64,000 bases of DNA from Chiridota heheva (Eukaryota > Echinodermata > Holothuroidea > Apodida > Chiridotidae). The notes below the pieces were generated by a model. That model had not been told where the DNA came from, searched no databases, and saw nothing but the letters and a program-made list of their open reading frames with translations. Shown here piece after piece: positions 11,485-22,648 of this stretch. Positions within the stretch are counted from its first letter, which is position 1, and the number at the start of each line of letters is the position of its first letter. Made by a program: the position numbers and the translations under genes. The stretch lies in assembly GCA_020152595.1 (NCBI GenBank), contig JAIGNY010003302.1, forward strand, positions 248,001 through 312,000. The letters run 5' to 3'.

Positions 11485-11491
11485 ATATAAG

Positions 11492-12524
11492 ATTGACTTG
11501 CTTGATCTCTGAACTAATCCTTGATAGAGGGAGACTTGCTTGATCCCTAAACTAATCCTTTAGAGAGGGAGGCTTGCTTGATCCCTGAACTAATCCCTTA
11601 AAAAGGAAGACTTGCTTGATCCCTAAACTAATCCTTTAAAGAGGGAGGCTTGCTTGATCCCTGAACTAATCCTTTAAAGAGGGAGGCTTGCTCGATCCCC
11701 GAACTAATCCTTTAAAGAGGGAGGCTTGCTTGATCCCTGAACTAATCCTTTAAAGAGGGAGGCTTGCTTAATCCCTGAACTAATCCTTTAAAGAGGGAGG
11801 CTTGCTTGATCCCTGAAGTAATCCTTTAAAGAGGGAGGCTTGCTTGATCCCTGAACTAATCCTTTCAAGAGGGAGGCTTACTTGATCCCTGAACTAATCC
11901 TTTAAAGAGGGAGACTTGCTTGATCCCTGAACTAATCCTTTAAAGAGGGAGGCTTACTTGATCCCTAAACTAATCCTTTAAAGAGGGAGACTTGCTTGAT
12001 CCCTGAGCTAATCCTTTAAAGAGGGAGACTTGCTTGATCCCTGAACTAATCCTTTAAAGAGGGAGGCTTGCTTGATCCCTGAACTAATCCTTTGAAGAGG
12101 GAGGCTTACTTGATCTCTGAAGTAATCCTTTAAAGAGGGAGACTTGCTTGATCCCTAAACTAATCCTTTAAAGAGGGAGGCTTGCTTGATCCCTGAACTA
12201 ATCCTTCAAAGAGGGAGACTTGCTTGATCCCTGAACTAATCCTTTAAAGAGGGAGGCTTGCTTAATCCCTGAACTAATCCTTTAAAGAGGGAGGCTTGCT
12301 TGATCCCTGAACTAATCCTTCAAAGAGGGAGACTTGCTTGATCCCTGAACTAATCCTTTAAAGAGGGAGGCTTGCTTGATCCCTGAACTAATCCTTCAAA
12401 GAGGGAGGCTTGCTTGATCCCTGAACTAATCCTTTAAAGAGGGAGACTTGCTTGATCCCTGAACTAATCCTTTAAAGAGGGAGGCTTACTTGATCCCTGA
12501 ACTAATCCTTTAAAGAGGGAGGCC
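11492..12524. repeat. 38-bp satellite made from a MITE-A end joined to an element-D end
   Basis: About 27 units. Each unit contains CTTGCTTGATCCCTGAAC, TAATCCTTTAA and AGAGGGAGG. The first two pieces match the last ~30 bp of MITE-A (compare GACTTGCTTGACCCCTGAAC and ATCCTTTAA near 46989-47019). The AGAGGGAGGC piece matches the first bases of element D as seen on its own at 20629. The array starts at the MITE-A end and its last unit runs directly into element D at about 12515. The period is not a multiple of three and no long frame exists. Confidence 0.9.
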
Positions 12525-12845
12525 CATCTCAGTTCATATATCATTGGTCTCTGTAAAATTGGGGCATGCTGCTCCTAAGAGCTTTACATTCGGTTCTGGA
12601 ATGCACAAGATCCCTGTCTGTTTGTATATGTGCTCACATAGTGTTGTGTGTGTGAAGATTCACCCATAGTGCATAACATTATAACTATCTACACGAAACT
12701 TGTTTTTTCAACGTATTTGTTAGAAGAAAAAAAAGTGGAAGTGAAAGATTAGTAAGATAATACTACAATAGCAGTCACCAGACAAAAATTAGGAGCGAAA
12801 AAAGGAGAAGCAAAATTTGGCAACCAGAACCAAACGTTTGTGTGG
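12515..12845. mobile_element. Element D copy 1 (TTAA-flanked, partial)
   Basis: From the last satellite unit (TTTAAAGAGGGAGGC) the sequence follows the element at 20629-21171: CATCTCAGT, TCTGTCTGTTTGTA, TTGTGTGTG, AACGTATTTGTTAGA against AATGAATTTTTGTCAGA, then ATAATACTACAAT and AGTCACCA. Similarity fades after about 12840 and no right terminus is found, so this copy is probably 3'-truncated. No coding frame is present. Confidence 0.7.
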
Positions 12846-12889
12846 TTCTGATGCTTTTTTCCATGCTGATTGATTTTGTATTAACTGTT

Positions 12890-13690
12890 ATGCCATTACA
12901 TATCATGAAATATTTGACGTGACATGAATCGTTCTTGAGATATCGTGTTTACAACTCTTTCCAGCAAAATCACATTAAGCCCCACTCACTATGCATATTA
13001 ATCAAATTCAATATTGTTTTTTTTTTATAAAATGAAAACATACAATTTTAATAGCTAACATCATAATTCTACAAAATGTGAAACAAAACTGAACAGACAT
13101 GTGATTGTTAGACATATGAACATGTTAAACATTTGAAAATTTAAATGAATGACATCACCACCAAAAACAATAGGGCATATCTACAGACCATGGGCTATAT
13201 ATAGGGCATATCTACAGACCATGGGCTATATATAGGGCATATCTACAGACCATGGGCTATATATAGGGCATATCTACAGACCATGGGCTATATATAGGGC
13301 ATATCTACAGACCATGGACTATCGGCGTACTTAATATGACATGAATACAGTTTATTGTTCTTGAGATAACGTTGTTTACAAGCTCTTTTAAAATTAAGCA
13401 AAATCATACTAAACCACACTCACTATGCATATTAATGTAATTTAATGTTTTTACATCACGAACATGTACACACCAGCTAACATTATAATTAGACCAAATA
13501 TGAAATAAAACAAACATGCAGTTGTTAAAATATGAACATTTCAAGAATTTTACATTAAGCCCTGCCTACTAATTGATATACATTACATCAACACCAAAAA
13601 CAAGAGGGCACATCTACGGCCCATTGGCTATCTGTGTACCACATATGACATGAATCCAGTTTACCATTTTTGAGATATCGCATTTACGAG
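12890..13690. repeat. Degenerate direct repeats of a dispersed AT-rich family
   Basis: Three diverged copies of a block are recognisable: GACATGAATNNAGTTTA, TTGAGATATCG, TTACAANCTCTTT, AGCAAAATCA and CACTCACTATGCATATTAAT, starting near 12918, 13337 and 13647 (the last cut short). A related block lies at 54775-54915 (GTAAGCCCCACCTACTC, CATGAGATATGG). Class unknown. Confidence 0.6.
13169..13321. repeat. 31-bp tandem repeat, about 5 units
   Basis: Units are TAGGGCATATCTACAGACC followed by ATGGGCTATATA. The units are almost identical. They lie inside the degenerate dispersed family of 12890-13690, whose third copy has the related single word GAGGGCACATCTACGGCCC (13604-13622). The array therefore expanded from a word already present in the family. 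Confidence 0.93.
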
Positions 13691-14042
13691 CTGGCTGTCA
13701 CACATACACACACACACATTCACATACACCATCATGACCCCATAGGTTGCTGATGATATCACATCGGAACCAAAAAGGAAATTTCTTTTTCGAAGGGAAA
13801 AAAAAAAAAAAAAAAAAAACCTAAAAAGGCCGACAAAAAAAAAAGAAGATAAAATGGTTTCAAAAGGCCAAATTATGCTAAAAAAAAGGCCAAATTTCAG
13901 CCACATTTTTTTGTTTCTTCTTTTGTGGGGGGGAGGGATTTTTGTGTGGGCTTCCTGCAATAGCCCACCTTAATGTGAACACTGTATGAGATATAGGTCA
14001 CTACCAAATTTGAACACTAAGGCCCTTGGAGTTTGGACCATG
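13691..14042. other. Gene-free stretch with an A-run
   Basis: Contains an ACACAC stretch near 13704-13717, an A20-21 run near 13799-13819, and T- and G-rich words near 13907-13935. A 99-codon minus-strand frame at 13661-13960 is low-complexity (Phe-rich from the A-run) and is not called. Confidence 0.5.
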
Positions 14043-17000
14043 GTCTTTATGACTGAAGTTACCACAACATGTATAGTGGTTCTCTTGAAGTTACCACTAC
14101 ATGTATAGTGGTTCTCTTGAAGTTACCACTACATGTATAGTGGTTCTCCTGAAGTTACCACTACATGTGTAGTGGTTCTCTTGAGGTTACCACTACATGT
14201 ATAGTGGTTCTCTTGAAGTTACCACTACATGTATAGTGGTTCTCTTGAAGTAACCACAACATGTATAGTGGTTCTCCTGAAGTTACCACTACATGTATAG
14301 TGGTTCTCTTGAAGTTACCACAACATGTATAGTGGTTCTCTTGAAGTTACCACTACATGTATAGTGGTTCTCTTGAAGTTACCACTACATGTATAGTGGT
14401 TCTCCTGAAGCTACCACTACATGTACAGTGGTTCTCTTGAAGTTACCACAACATGTATAGTGGTTCTCTTGAAGTTACACTACATGTATAGTGGTTCTCC
14501 TGAAGTTACCACAACATGTATAGTGGTTCTCTTGAAGTTACCACTACATGTACAGTGGTTCTTTTGAAGTTACCACTACATGTATAGTGGTTCTTTTGAA
14601 GTTACCACTACATGTATAGTGGTTCTCTTGAAGTTACCACAACATATATAGTGGTTCTCCAAAAGTTACCACTACATGTATAGTGGTTCTCCTGAAGTTA
14701 CCACTACATGTATAGTGGTTCTTTTGAAGTTACCACTACATGTAGAGTGGTTCTTTTGAGATTACCACTACATGTTAGTGGTTCTCTTGAATTACCACTA
14801 CATGTATAGTGGTTCTCTTGAAGATTACCACAACATGTGTAGTGGTTCTCTTGAAGTTACCACAACATGTATAGTGGTTCTCTTGAAGTTACCACTACAT
14901 CTTAGTGGTTCTCTTGAAGTTACCACAACATGTATAGTGGTTCTCTTGAAGTTACCACTACATGTATAGTGGTTCTCTTGAAGTTACCACTACATGTATA
15001 GTGGTTCTCTTGAAGTTACCACTACATGTATAGTGGTTCTCCAAAAGTTACCACTACATGTACAGTGGTTCTCTTGAAGTTACCACAACATGTATAGTGG
15101 TTCTCTTGAAGTTACACTACATGTATAGTGGTTCTCCTGAAGTTACCACAACATGTATAGTGGTTCTCTTGAAGTTACCACTACATGTACAGTGGTTCTT
15201 TTGAAGTTACCACTACATGTATAGTGGTTCTTTTGAAGTTACCACTACATGTATAGTGGTTCTCTTGAAGTTACCACAACATATATAGTGGTTCTCCAAA
15301 AGTTACCACTACATGTATAGTGGTTCTCCTGAAGTTACCACTACATGTATAGTGGTTCTTTTGAAGTTACCACTACATGTAGAGTGGTTCTTTTGAAGTT
15401 ACCACTACATGTTAGTGGTTCTCTTGAAGTTACCACTACATGTATAGTGGTTCTCTTGAAGTTACCACAACATGTGTAGTGGTTCTCTTGAAGTTACCAC
15501 TACATGTATAGTGGTTCTCCTGAAGTTACCACAACATATATAGTGGTTCTTTTGAAGTTACCACTACATCTTAGTGGTTCTCTTGAAGTTACCACAACAT
15601 GTATAGTGGTTCTCTTGAAGTTACCACTACATGTACAGTGGTTCTCTTAAAGTTACCACTACATGTGTAGTGGTTCTCTTGAGGTTACCACTACATGTAT
15701 AGTGGTTCTCTTGAAGTTACCACTACATGTATAGTGGTTCTTTTGAAGTTACCACTACATGTATAGTGGTTCTCTTGAAGTTACCACAACATGTATAGTG
15801 GTTCTCTTGAAGTTACACTACATGTATAGTGGTTCTCCTGAAGTTACCACAACATAAATAGTGGTTCTCTTGAAGTTACCACTACATGTACAGTGGTTCT
15901 TTTGAAGTTACCACTACATGTATAGTGGTTCTTTTGAAGTTACCACTACATGTATAGTGGTTCTCTTGAAGTTACCACAACATATATAGTGGTTCTCCAA
16001 AAGTTACCACTACATGTATAGTGGTTCTCCTGAAGCTACCACTACATGTATAGTGGTTCTTTTGAAGTTACCACTACATGTAGAGTGGTTCTTTTGAAGT
16101 TACCACTACATGTTAGTGGTTCTCTTGAAGTTACCACTACATGTATAGTGGTTCTCTTGAAGTTACCACAACATGTGTAGTGGTTCTCTTGAAGTTACCA
16201 CTACATGTATAGTGGTTCTCCTGAAGTTACCACAACATATATAGTGGTTCTCTTGGAAGTTACCACTACATGTACAGTGGTTCTCTTGAAGTTACCACTA
16301 CATGTATAGTGGTTCTTTTGAAGTTACCACTACATCTTAGTGGTTCTCTTGAAGTTACCACAACATGTATAGTGGTTCTCTTGAAGTTACCACTACATGT
16401 ACAGTGGTTCTCTTAAAGTTACCACTACATGTGTAGTGGTTCTCTTGAGGTTACCACTACATGTATAGTGGTTCTCTTGAAGTTACCACTACATGTATAG
16501 TGGTTCTTTTGAAGTTACCACTACATGTATAGTGGTTCTCTTGAAGTTACCACAACATGTATAGTGGTTCTCTTGAAGTTACACTACATGTATAGTGGTT
16601 CTCCTGAAGTTACCACAACATGTATAGTGGTTCTCTTGAAGTTACCACTACATGTACAGTGGTTCTTTTGAAGTTACCACAACATGTATAGTGGTTCTCT
16701 TGAAGTTACACTACATGTATAGTGGTTCTCCTGAAGTTACCACAACATGTATAGTGGTTCTCTTGAAGTTACACTACATGTATAGTGGTTCTCCAAAAGT
16801 TACCACTACATGTACAGTGGTTCTCTTGAAGTTACCACAACATGTACAGTGGTTCTCTTGAAGTTACCACAACATGTATAGTGGTTCTCTTGAAGTTACA
16901 CTACATGTATAGTGGTTCTCCTGAAGTTACCACAACATGTATAGTGGTTCTCTTGAAGTTACCACTACATGTACAGTGGTTCTTTTGAAGTTACCACAAC

Positions 17001-19082
17001 ATGTATAGTGGTTCTCTTGAAGTTACACTACATGTATAGTGGTTCTCCTGAAGTTACCACAACATGTATAGTGGTTCTCTTGAAGTTACACTACATGTAT
17101 AGTGGTTCTCCAAAAGTTACCACTACATGTACAGTGGTTCTCTTGAAGTTACCACTACATGTACAGTGGTTCTTTTGAAGTTACCACAACATGTGTAGTG
17201 GTTCTCTTGAAGTTACCACTACATGTATAGTGGTTCTCTTGAAGTTACCACTACATGTACAGTGGTTCTCTTGAAGTTACCACTACATGTACAGTGGTTC
17301 TTTTGAAGTTACACTACATGTATAGTGGTTCTCTTGAAGTTACACTACATGTATAGTGGTTCTCCAAAAGTTACCACTACATGTACAGTGGTTCTCTTGA
17401 AGTTACCACAACATGTATAGTGGTTCTCTTGAAGTTACACTACATGTATAGTGGTTCTCCTGAAGTTACCACAACATGTATAGTGGTTCTCTTGAAGTTA
17501 CCACTACATGTACAGTGGTTCTTTTGAAGTTACCACTACATGTATAGTGGTTCTTTTGAAGTTACCACTACATGTATAGTGGTTCTCTTGAAGTTACCAC
17601 AACATATATAGTGGTTCTCCAAAAGTTACCACTACATGTATAGTGGTTCTCCTGAAGTTACCACTACATGTATAGTGGTTCTTTTGAAGTTACCACTACA
17701 TGTAGAGTGGTTCTTTTGAAGTTACCACTACATGTTAGTGGTTCTCTTGAAGTTACCACTACATGTATAGTGGTTCTCTTGAAGTTACCACAACATGTGT
17801 AGTGGTTCTCTTGAAGTTACCACAACATGTATAGTGGTTCTCTTGAAGTTACCACTACATGTATAGTGGTTCTCTTAAAGTTACCACTACATGTATAGTG
17901 GTTCTCTTGAAGTTACCACAACATGTGTAGTGGTTCTCTTGAAGTTACCACAACATGTATAGTGGTTCTCTTGAAGTTACCACTACATGTATAGTGGTTC
18001 TCTTAAAGTTACCACTACATGTATAGTGGTTCTCTTAAAGTTACCACTACATGTATAGTGGTTCTCTTGAAGTTACCACAACATGTGTAGTGGTTCTCTT
18101 GAAGTTACCACAACATGTACAGTGGTTCTCTTGAAGTTACCACAACATGTGTAGTGGTTCTCTTGAAGTTACCACTACATGTATAGTGGTTCTCTTGAAG
18201 TTACCACAACATGTATAGTGGTTCTCTTAAAGTTACCACTACATGTATAGTGGTTCTCTTGAAGTTACCACAACATGTGTAGTGGTTCTCTTGAAGTTAC
18301 CACAACATGTATAGTGGTTCTCTTGAAGTTACCACTACATGTATAGTGGTTCTCTTAAAGTTACCACTACATGTATAGTGGTTCTCTTAAAGTTACCACT
18401 ACATGTATAGTGGTTCTCTTGAAGTTACCACAACATGTGTAGTGGTTCTCTTGAAGTTACCACAACATGTACAGTGGTTCTCTTGAAGTTACCACAACAT
18501 GTGGTTCTCTTGAAGATTACCACAACATGTGTAGTGGTTCTCTTGAAATTACCACTACATGTATAGTGGTTCTCTTAAAGTTCCACTACAATAGTGGTTC
18601 TCTTAAAGTTACCACTACATGTATAGTGGTTCTCTTGAAGTTACCACAACATGTGTAGTGGTTCTCAAAAGTTACCACAACATGTATAGTGGTTCTCTTA
18701 AAGTTACCACTACATGTATAGTGGTTCTCTTAAAGTTACCACAACATGTGTAGTGGTTCTCTTGAAGTTACCACTACATGTATAGTGGTTCTCTTGAAGT
18801 TACCACAACATGTGTAGTGGTTCTCTTAAAGTTACCACTACATGTACAGTGGTTCTCTTGAAGTTACCACTACATGTACAGTGGTTCTCTTGAAGTTACC
18901 ACTACATGTATAGTGGTTCTCTTGAAGTTACCACAACATGTGTAGTGGTTCTCTTAAAGTTACCACTACATGTACAGTGGTTCTCTTGAAGTTACCACTA
19001 CATGTATAGTGGTTCTCTTGAAGTTACCACTACATGTATAGTGGTTCTTTTGAAGTTACCACAACATGTACAGTGGTTCTCT
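14043..19082. repeat. 32-bp minisatellite, about 157 units, with internal palindrome
   Basis: The unit is GAAGTTACCACTACATGT followed by ATAGTGGTTCTCTT. Each unit holds an imperfect palindrome, CCACTACATGTATAGTGG, so either strand could form a short hairpin per unit. Recurrent variants are CCACAACATG, TGTACAGTGG, TCTCCTGAAG, TCTCCAAAAG, TCTTTTGAAG and a 30-bp unit lacking CC (GAAGTTACACTACATG). Blocks of variants recur in the same order: the short unit appears near 14471, 15109, 15810 and 16573 with similar neighbours. This indicates higher-order repeats of roughly 640-760 bp. Open frames of 60-70 codons inside it are repeat artefacts. Confidence 0.97.
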
Positions 19083-19361
19083 TTCTAAGTCTTTTTAATA
19101 ACTTGACAATGCTCTAATTTCTTGTTTACACATTCTCTCATTATTGTCATGTTCAAATTTACATTTGAAAGTGATTGGCTTCACTGGAAAAATTATGTCT
19201 AAGTGACAAATTTGTGTCGTCAAGTATCATAAGAAACAAAAGAGATATGCCACCCTCTTAAGGGCATTTCCTTACTTTGCATTAATCAACAAATCATCTT
19301 TATAAAAAATACATGAATAGAGTGTTTTCAAACTGGGTGGAATAATTTAATAAATTAATGC
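19083..19361. other. Short unique spacer
   Basis: AT-rich sequence between the 32-bp array and the LINE fragment. Nothing is recognised. Confidence 0.45.
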
Positions 19362-20036
19362 TTTGGTTTGTTAAAGTTTAACAGCACCGCGACAGTCAGA
19401 ATCAAATGTGCCAAGAAGGTGATAAAAATTAACGTGCTTGAGTTAGGACACAGATGAAAGAGCTGTGGGATAGAAGGAAGGAGGGAGAGAAAGTGATTAA
19501 GAGAAAGAAGTTAAGGAAATGAAAGGAAGGTGAGGAAGGTCAGGCAGAGAAGGGAAGGAAAGGGAGGTTTAGATTAAGTGGAATAAACTGCTGTTGCAGA
19601 GCAAGGTGATGAAGTTGGAGGTAGGATTGTTCTTGAAAAGATTGGAAATTGAGATGGAGGGGGCGAGGTGTGATCTGGAGTTCACCTATATGGGACAGGT
19701 TAAGAGGATGTGCGTGATCGAGAGATCGGTGTTGCATGTAGGGCAGAGAGGAGCAGAGGAGCCAGATAGCATGTGAGAGTGGGTGAGAATGGTGTGGCTG
19801 AGGCAGATGCGGGTGATAACAACGTCCTCCCTGCGCTTGCAACTGTGCAGGGGGACTTTGGTCGAGACTTTCGGATTGATGGTGTGAAGTTTGTTACTGG
19901 TCTCGAGATTCCAGGAGTCTTGCCAGGTGTTACTGAGGTAGTAGGAAGTGGAGAAATGGAGGTCTGAGTGCAGGATAGGAAAAGGAGAGATGATTCGACA
20001 GAGCATTGTTAGTGGCTCTGTCGGCTCTCTCATACA
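19362..20036 (-). mobile_element. I-type LINE 3' fragment, divergent subfamily
   Basis: The minus-strand fragment has a 3' end (plus strand GTTTAACAGCACCGCGACAG) related to, but clearly diverged from, the GGCACCACGACA ends of the other I-type copies. The coding remnant is listed separately. The 5' truncation is at about 20036, just inside the end of RNase H. Confidence 0.75.
19680..20034 (-). pseudogene. LINE ORF2 C-terminal remnant with Cys/His motif
   Basis: Read from 20034 downward, one frame gives ERADRATNNAL, which matches the last RNase H catalytic block of copy 2 (NDRADTAAKLAL). A frame change leads to RICLSHTILTHSHMLSG and then LCPTCNTDLSITHILLTCP. The latter is the CX2C...HX4C motif seen in copies 1 and 2 (LCNNCHC...H...CP). 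The fragment contains at least one frameshift and no upstream catalytic domain, so it is a dead tail. Confidence 0.75.
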
Positions 20037-20328
20037 TTAATGAGTTTGTCGTTTATTCTTAAATCACATTTTTCTTTACTTTTACTGAAGAGTTAAGTAG
20101 GCCAAACATTTAAAAGTAGGCACATTGTTTTGAAATTGTTTTAATATCTGAATTATTTTAATTTGTTGAATATATTTTCCTTTGTGACTTATCCTACAAT
20201 TCGTGTTGGCCTAACAAGTAGATTTTTAATTTGTCACTTGCCTCACAACGTTTGGCATATCTTATTTATAACAATAATATAATATATGGAATTTATATGG
20301 TGCATTTTCTACTTAAAATTACTATTCA

Positions 20329-20628
20329 AATGTGCCTAACAAACAAGGCAATAAGGGAAGAACCAAACAAAGAAACAACAATGTGAATACAAATTGCTGG
20401 GTGCATCGAAGGCTTCTTTAAAAAGGTGGGTCTTGAATTGTTGTTTTTAAATGTGAGAGACAGGCAAATTAAAAAGATGGAGGGGAGGGCATTCCAGAGC
20501 TTAGAGCCAGAAACACTCAGAGAGCGAGCACCAAATGTTGTTCTGGTTGTGGTTACTTTGAGAGAGATTTTACCTTGAAAACACAAGAAGTAGTTGTTAT
20601 TAATCAAATAAAACATTTCAGTTTAAGA
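20329..20628 (-). pseudogene. CR1/L2-like LINE RT C-terminus, distal part
   Basis: The minus-strand frame contains EMFYLINN, TTRTTFGARSLSVSGSKLWN and ALPSI, followed by LTFKNN and FLKK. The pattern TxGxRSFSVxxxKLWNxLP...FKxxL is the conserved C-terminal end of CR1/L2/Rex-type reverse transcriptases. The upstream part of the same protein is at 21172-21350, separated by element D. The copy is short and 5'-truncated, and ends near 20329. Confidence 0.78.
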
Positions 20629-21171
20629 GGGAGGCTCGTCTCAGTAAAATACGGTAAAAATGGGGGATACTTTATTTGACGTCACTTCCGGTTGTGGAGG
20701 CAAGATCCGATCCTCTGTCTGTTTGTACCACACAGTACAGCCAGACACTAGCATGTACGTTGTGTGTGCAGAATTACATACACAGCGCATTACGTTACTG
20801 TGACGAGAAACTAATTTGTTTTTTTCAATGAATTTTTGTCAGAAAGGGAAAGTGAAATTCAAGTATTATAATACTACAATGATAGTCACCAAATGAAAAT
20901 TACTGAGAAAAAAAAAAGAAGATGAAAGCAAAAGTCAAAATAAACGATTCTACCGGGGCTTAAACTCACGGCATGATTTGAAAAAAAAAGGTGATTACAA
21001 TCGCCACAACCATCTGTGCTATCTCGTGTTATGACCTTTGCCTCCGTTTTAAATAATTATATACCTTGCAATACGAGACAACGAATCGCACAGCAAAATT
21101 TCAACCAATCAAAAAATTTGAAAGGAATTCTAAATATTGTGCACATATGACGATATCGCCTCTTTAAATAA
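20629..21171. mobile_element. Element D copy 2, inserted in the CR1/L2-like LINE
   Basis: It begins GAGGGAGGCTCGTCTCAG after TTTAA (20624-20628) and ends GATATCGCCTC before TTTAA. The ends are short and imperfectly inverted (GAGGGAGGC against GAGGC). The target is TTAA or TTTAA. Removing it joins the two halves of the LINE protein (…NNLAPIYL and EMFYLI…), which fixes both boundaries to within a few bases. About 540 bp, no coding frame, homologous to 12515-12845. Confidence 0.75.
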
Positions 21172-21350
21172 ATAGGGGCCAAATTATTAAGTGACTTATA
21201 AACGAGCACAAGGACTTTGAATTTAATTCTGTAACGGACTTGTAACCTATAACAGACTGGTAACCAGTAACGGACTGGTAACCATGCAATTCCTTCAGCA
21301 GACCAAGGGATGGAGTGGAGCGATGAGATTTGGTTACGATTCTATTGCAC
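21172..21350 (-). pseudogene. CR1/L2-like LINE RT, proximal part with internal triplication
   Basis: Read from 21350 downward the frame gives GIAWLPVRYW, LPVCYRLQVRYRIKFK and VLVLVYKSLNNLAPIYL. The family pattern is WLPVRYRIxFKxLxLxYKxLNxLAPxYL, so the match is strong. The LPVRYR stretch is present three times because of a 17-18 bp direct repeat (GTAACGGACTGGTAACCA type, plus strand 21232-21284). The protein then continues on the far side of element D. Confidence 0.8.
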
Positions 21351-21821
21351 TTCTATAGCAAGAAAAATATATTGTCATTTCCTGCAGATGGGTATTTTAC
21401 ATTAGCATATATACTTTCCATGAAGGTCGTGATAGTGTTATACAACTTGCCTTGTCGAATATCACAAGTACTTTTCAACTGGTGTGAATAAGGTATTGAC
21501 AGTGTCTTTTTGCCATTTTGGCAAATTTTAATTGATGTCCATCCTATTTAAATGAAGTACAGTATGCATGTACAGAAGGTTTGGATATGTTAATGAAGTT
21601 CTTATCAATATATTCAGTTCTCTAGGTTATCTTGGGAAACATCTAGCTGGTTTAACCAAAGTTATCTTTTGATTTATTTTTACTTTTTCCAGTCTATTCT
21701 GTTATGTTGGAAAGTATACAACTTATGCATGTAAAACAAAAGTTCTTTCTCTGATCTGCACAAAATCGGAGAAAAAAATGGTGCTGTTGGCTATTTCTGG
21801 GAAGGTTGTTAACTTGATGTT
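21351..21821. other. Gene-free stretch
   Basis: AT-rich unique sequence between the LINE and the 69-bp array. No coding, RNA or repeat feature is recognised. Confidence 0.5.
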
Positions 21822-22236
21822 AAATACACTGATATGGATGATATGTGGTGATACAGGAATAGGTGCTAGGAATAATGGTGAGATAGGTTTAAATACACTG
21901 ATATGGATGATATGTGGTGATACAGGAATAGGTGCTAGGAATAATGGTGAGATAGGCTTAAATACACTGATATAGATGATATGTAGTGAAACAGGAATAG
22001 GTGCTAGGAATAATGGTGAGATAGGTTTAAATACACTGATATGGATGATATGTGGTGATACAGGAATAGGTGCTAGGAATAATGGTGAGATAGGTTTAAA
22101 TACACTGATATGGATGATATGTGGTGATACAGAAATAGGTGCTAGGAATAATGGTGAGATAGGTTTAAATACACTGATATGGATGATATGTGGTGATACA
22201 GGAATAGGTGCTAGGAATAATGGTGAGATAGGTTAG
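21822..22236. repeat. 69-bp tandem repeat, 6 units
   Basis: Each unit contains TTAAATACACTGATATGGAT, GATATGTGGTGATACAGGAA and TAGGTGCTAGGAATAATGGT. As 69 is a multiple of three, the plus strand reads as a 23-residue repeat (NTLIWMICGDTGIGARNN core), interrupted by a TAG at 21973-21975 in the third unit. Six near-identical units with one stop and no other coding evidence argue for a non-coding array. Confidence 0.95.
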
Positions 22237-22459
22237 GGTGGGTAAAGGAGTTAGTGCCTGCACGGGCAAGAAATACGGTCAATCATAATTTCTGCCAAGT
22301 CCCTAGGAGGATTCTGACCTACCCTTTCCACAAAAAACATGACTTTCACTAACGGAATATGTCCAAATTATTGTTAATTGTTCTCACTTTATTTGTCTCC
22401 TAATTTTCTTTAACATTTTGAGATATGATATTCTTAAAATTAGAATAAAAATGTCCAGT

Positions 22460-22648
22460 ATTCAAGGCAGATGGTGTTTGACCTTGGGGATGTCCAGTGC
22501 TTAAGGCAGATGGTGTTTGACCTTGGGGATGTCCAGTACTTGAGGCAGATGGTGTTTTACCTTGGGGATGTCCAGTGCTTGAGGCAGATGGTGCTTGACC
22601 TTGGGAATGTCCAGTACTTGAGGCAGATGGTGTTTGACCTTGGGGAGT
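22460..22648. repeat. 39-bp tandem repeat, 5 units
   Basis: Units contain AGGCAGATGGTGTTTGACC and TTGGGGATGTCCAGT. The plus-strand frame reads MVFDLGDVQCLRQ five times (22471-22656) because the period is divisible by three. No start context or flanking coding sequence supports a protein. Confidence 0.94.
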
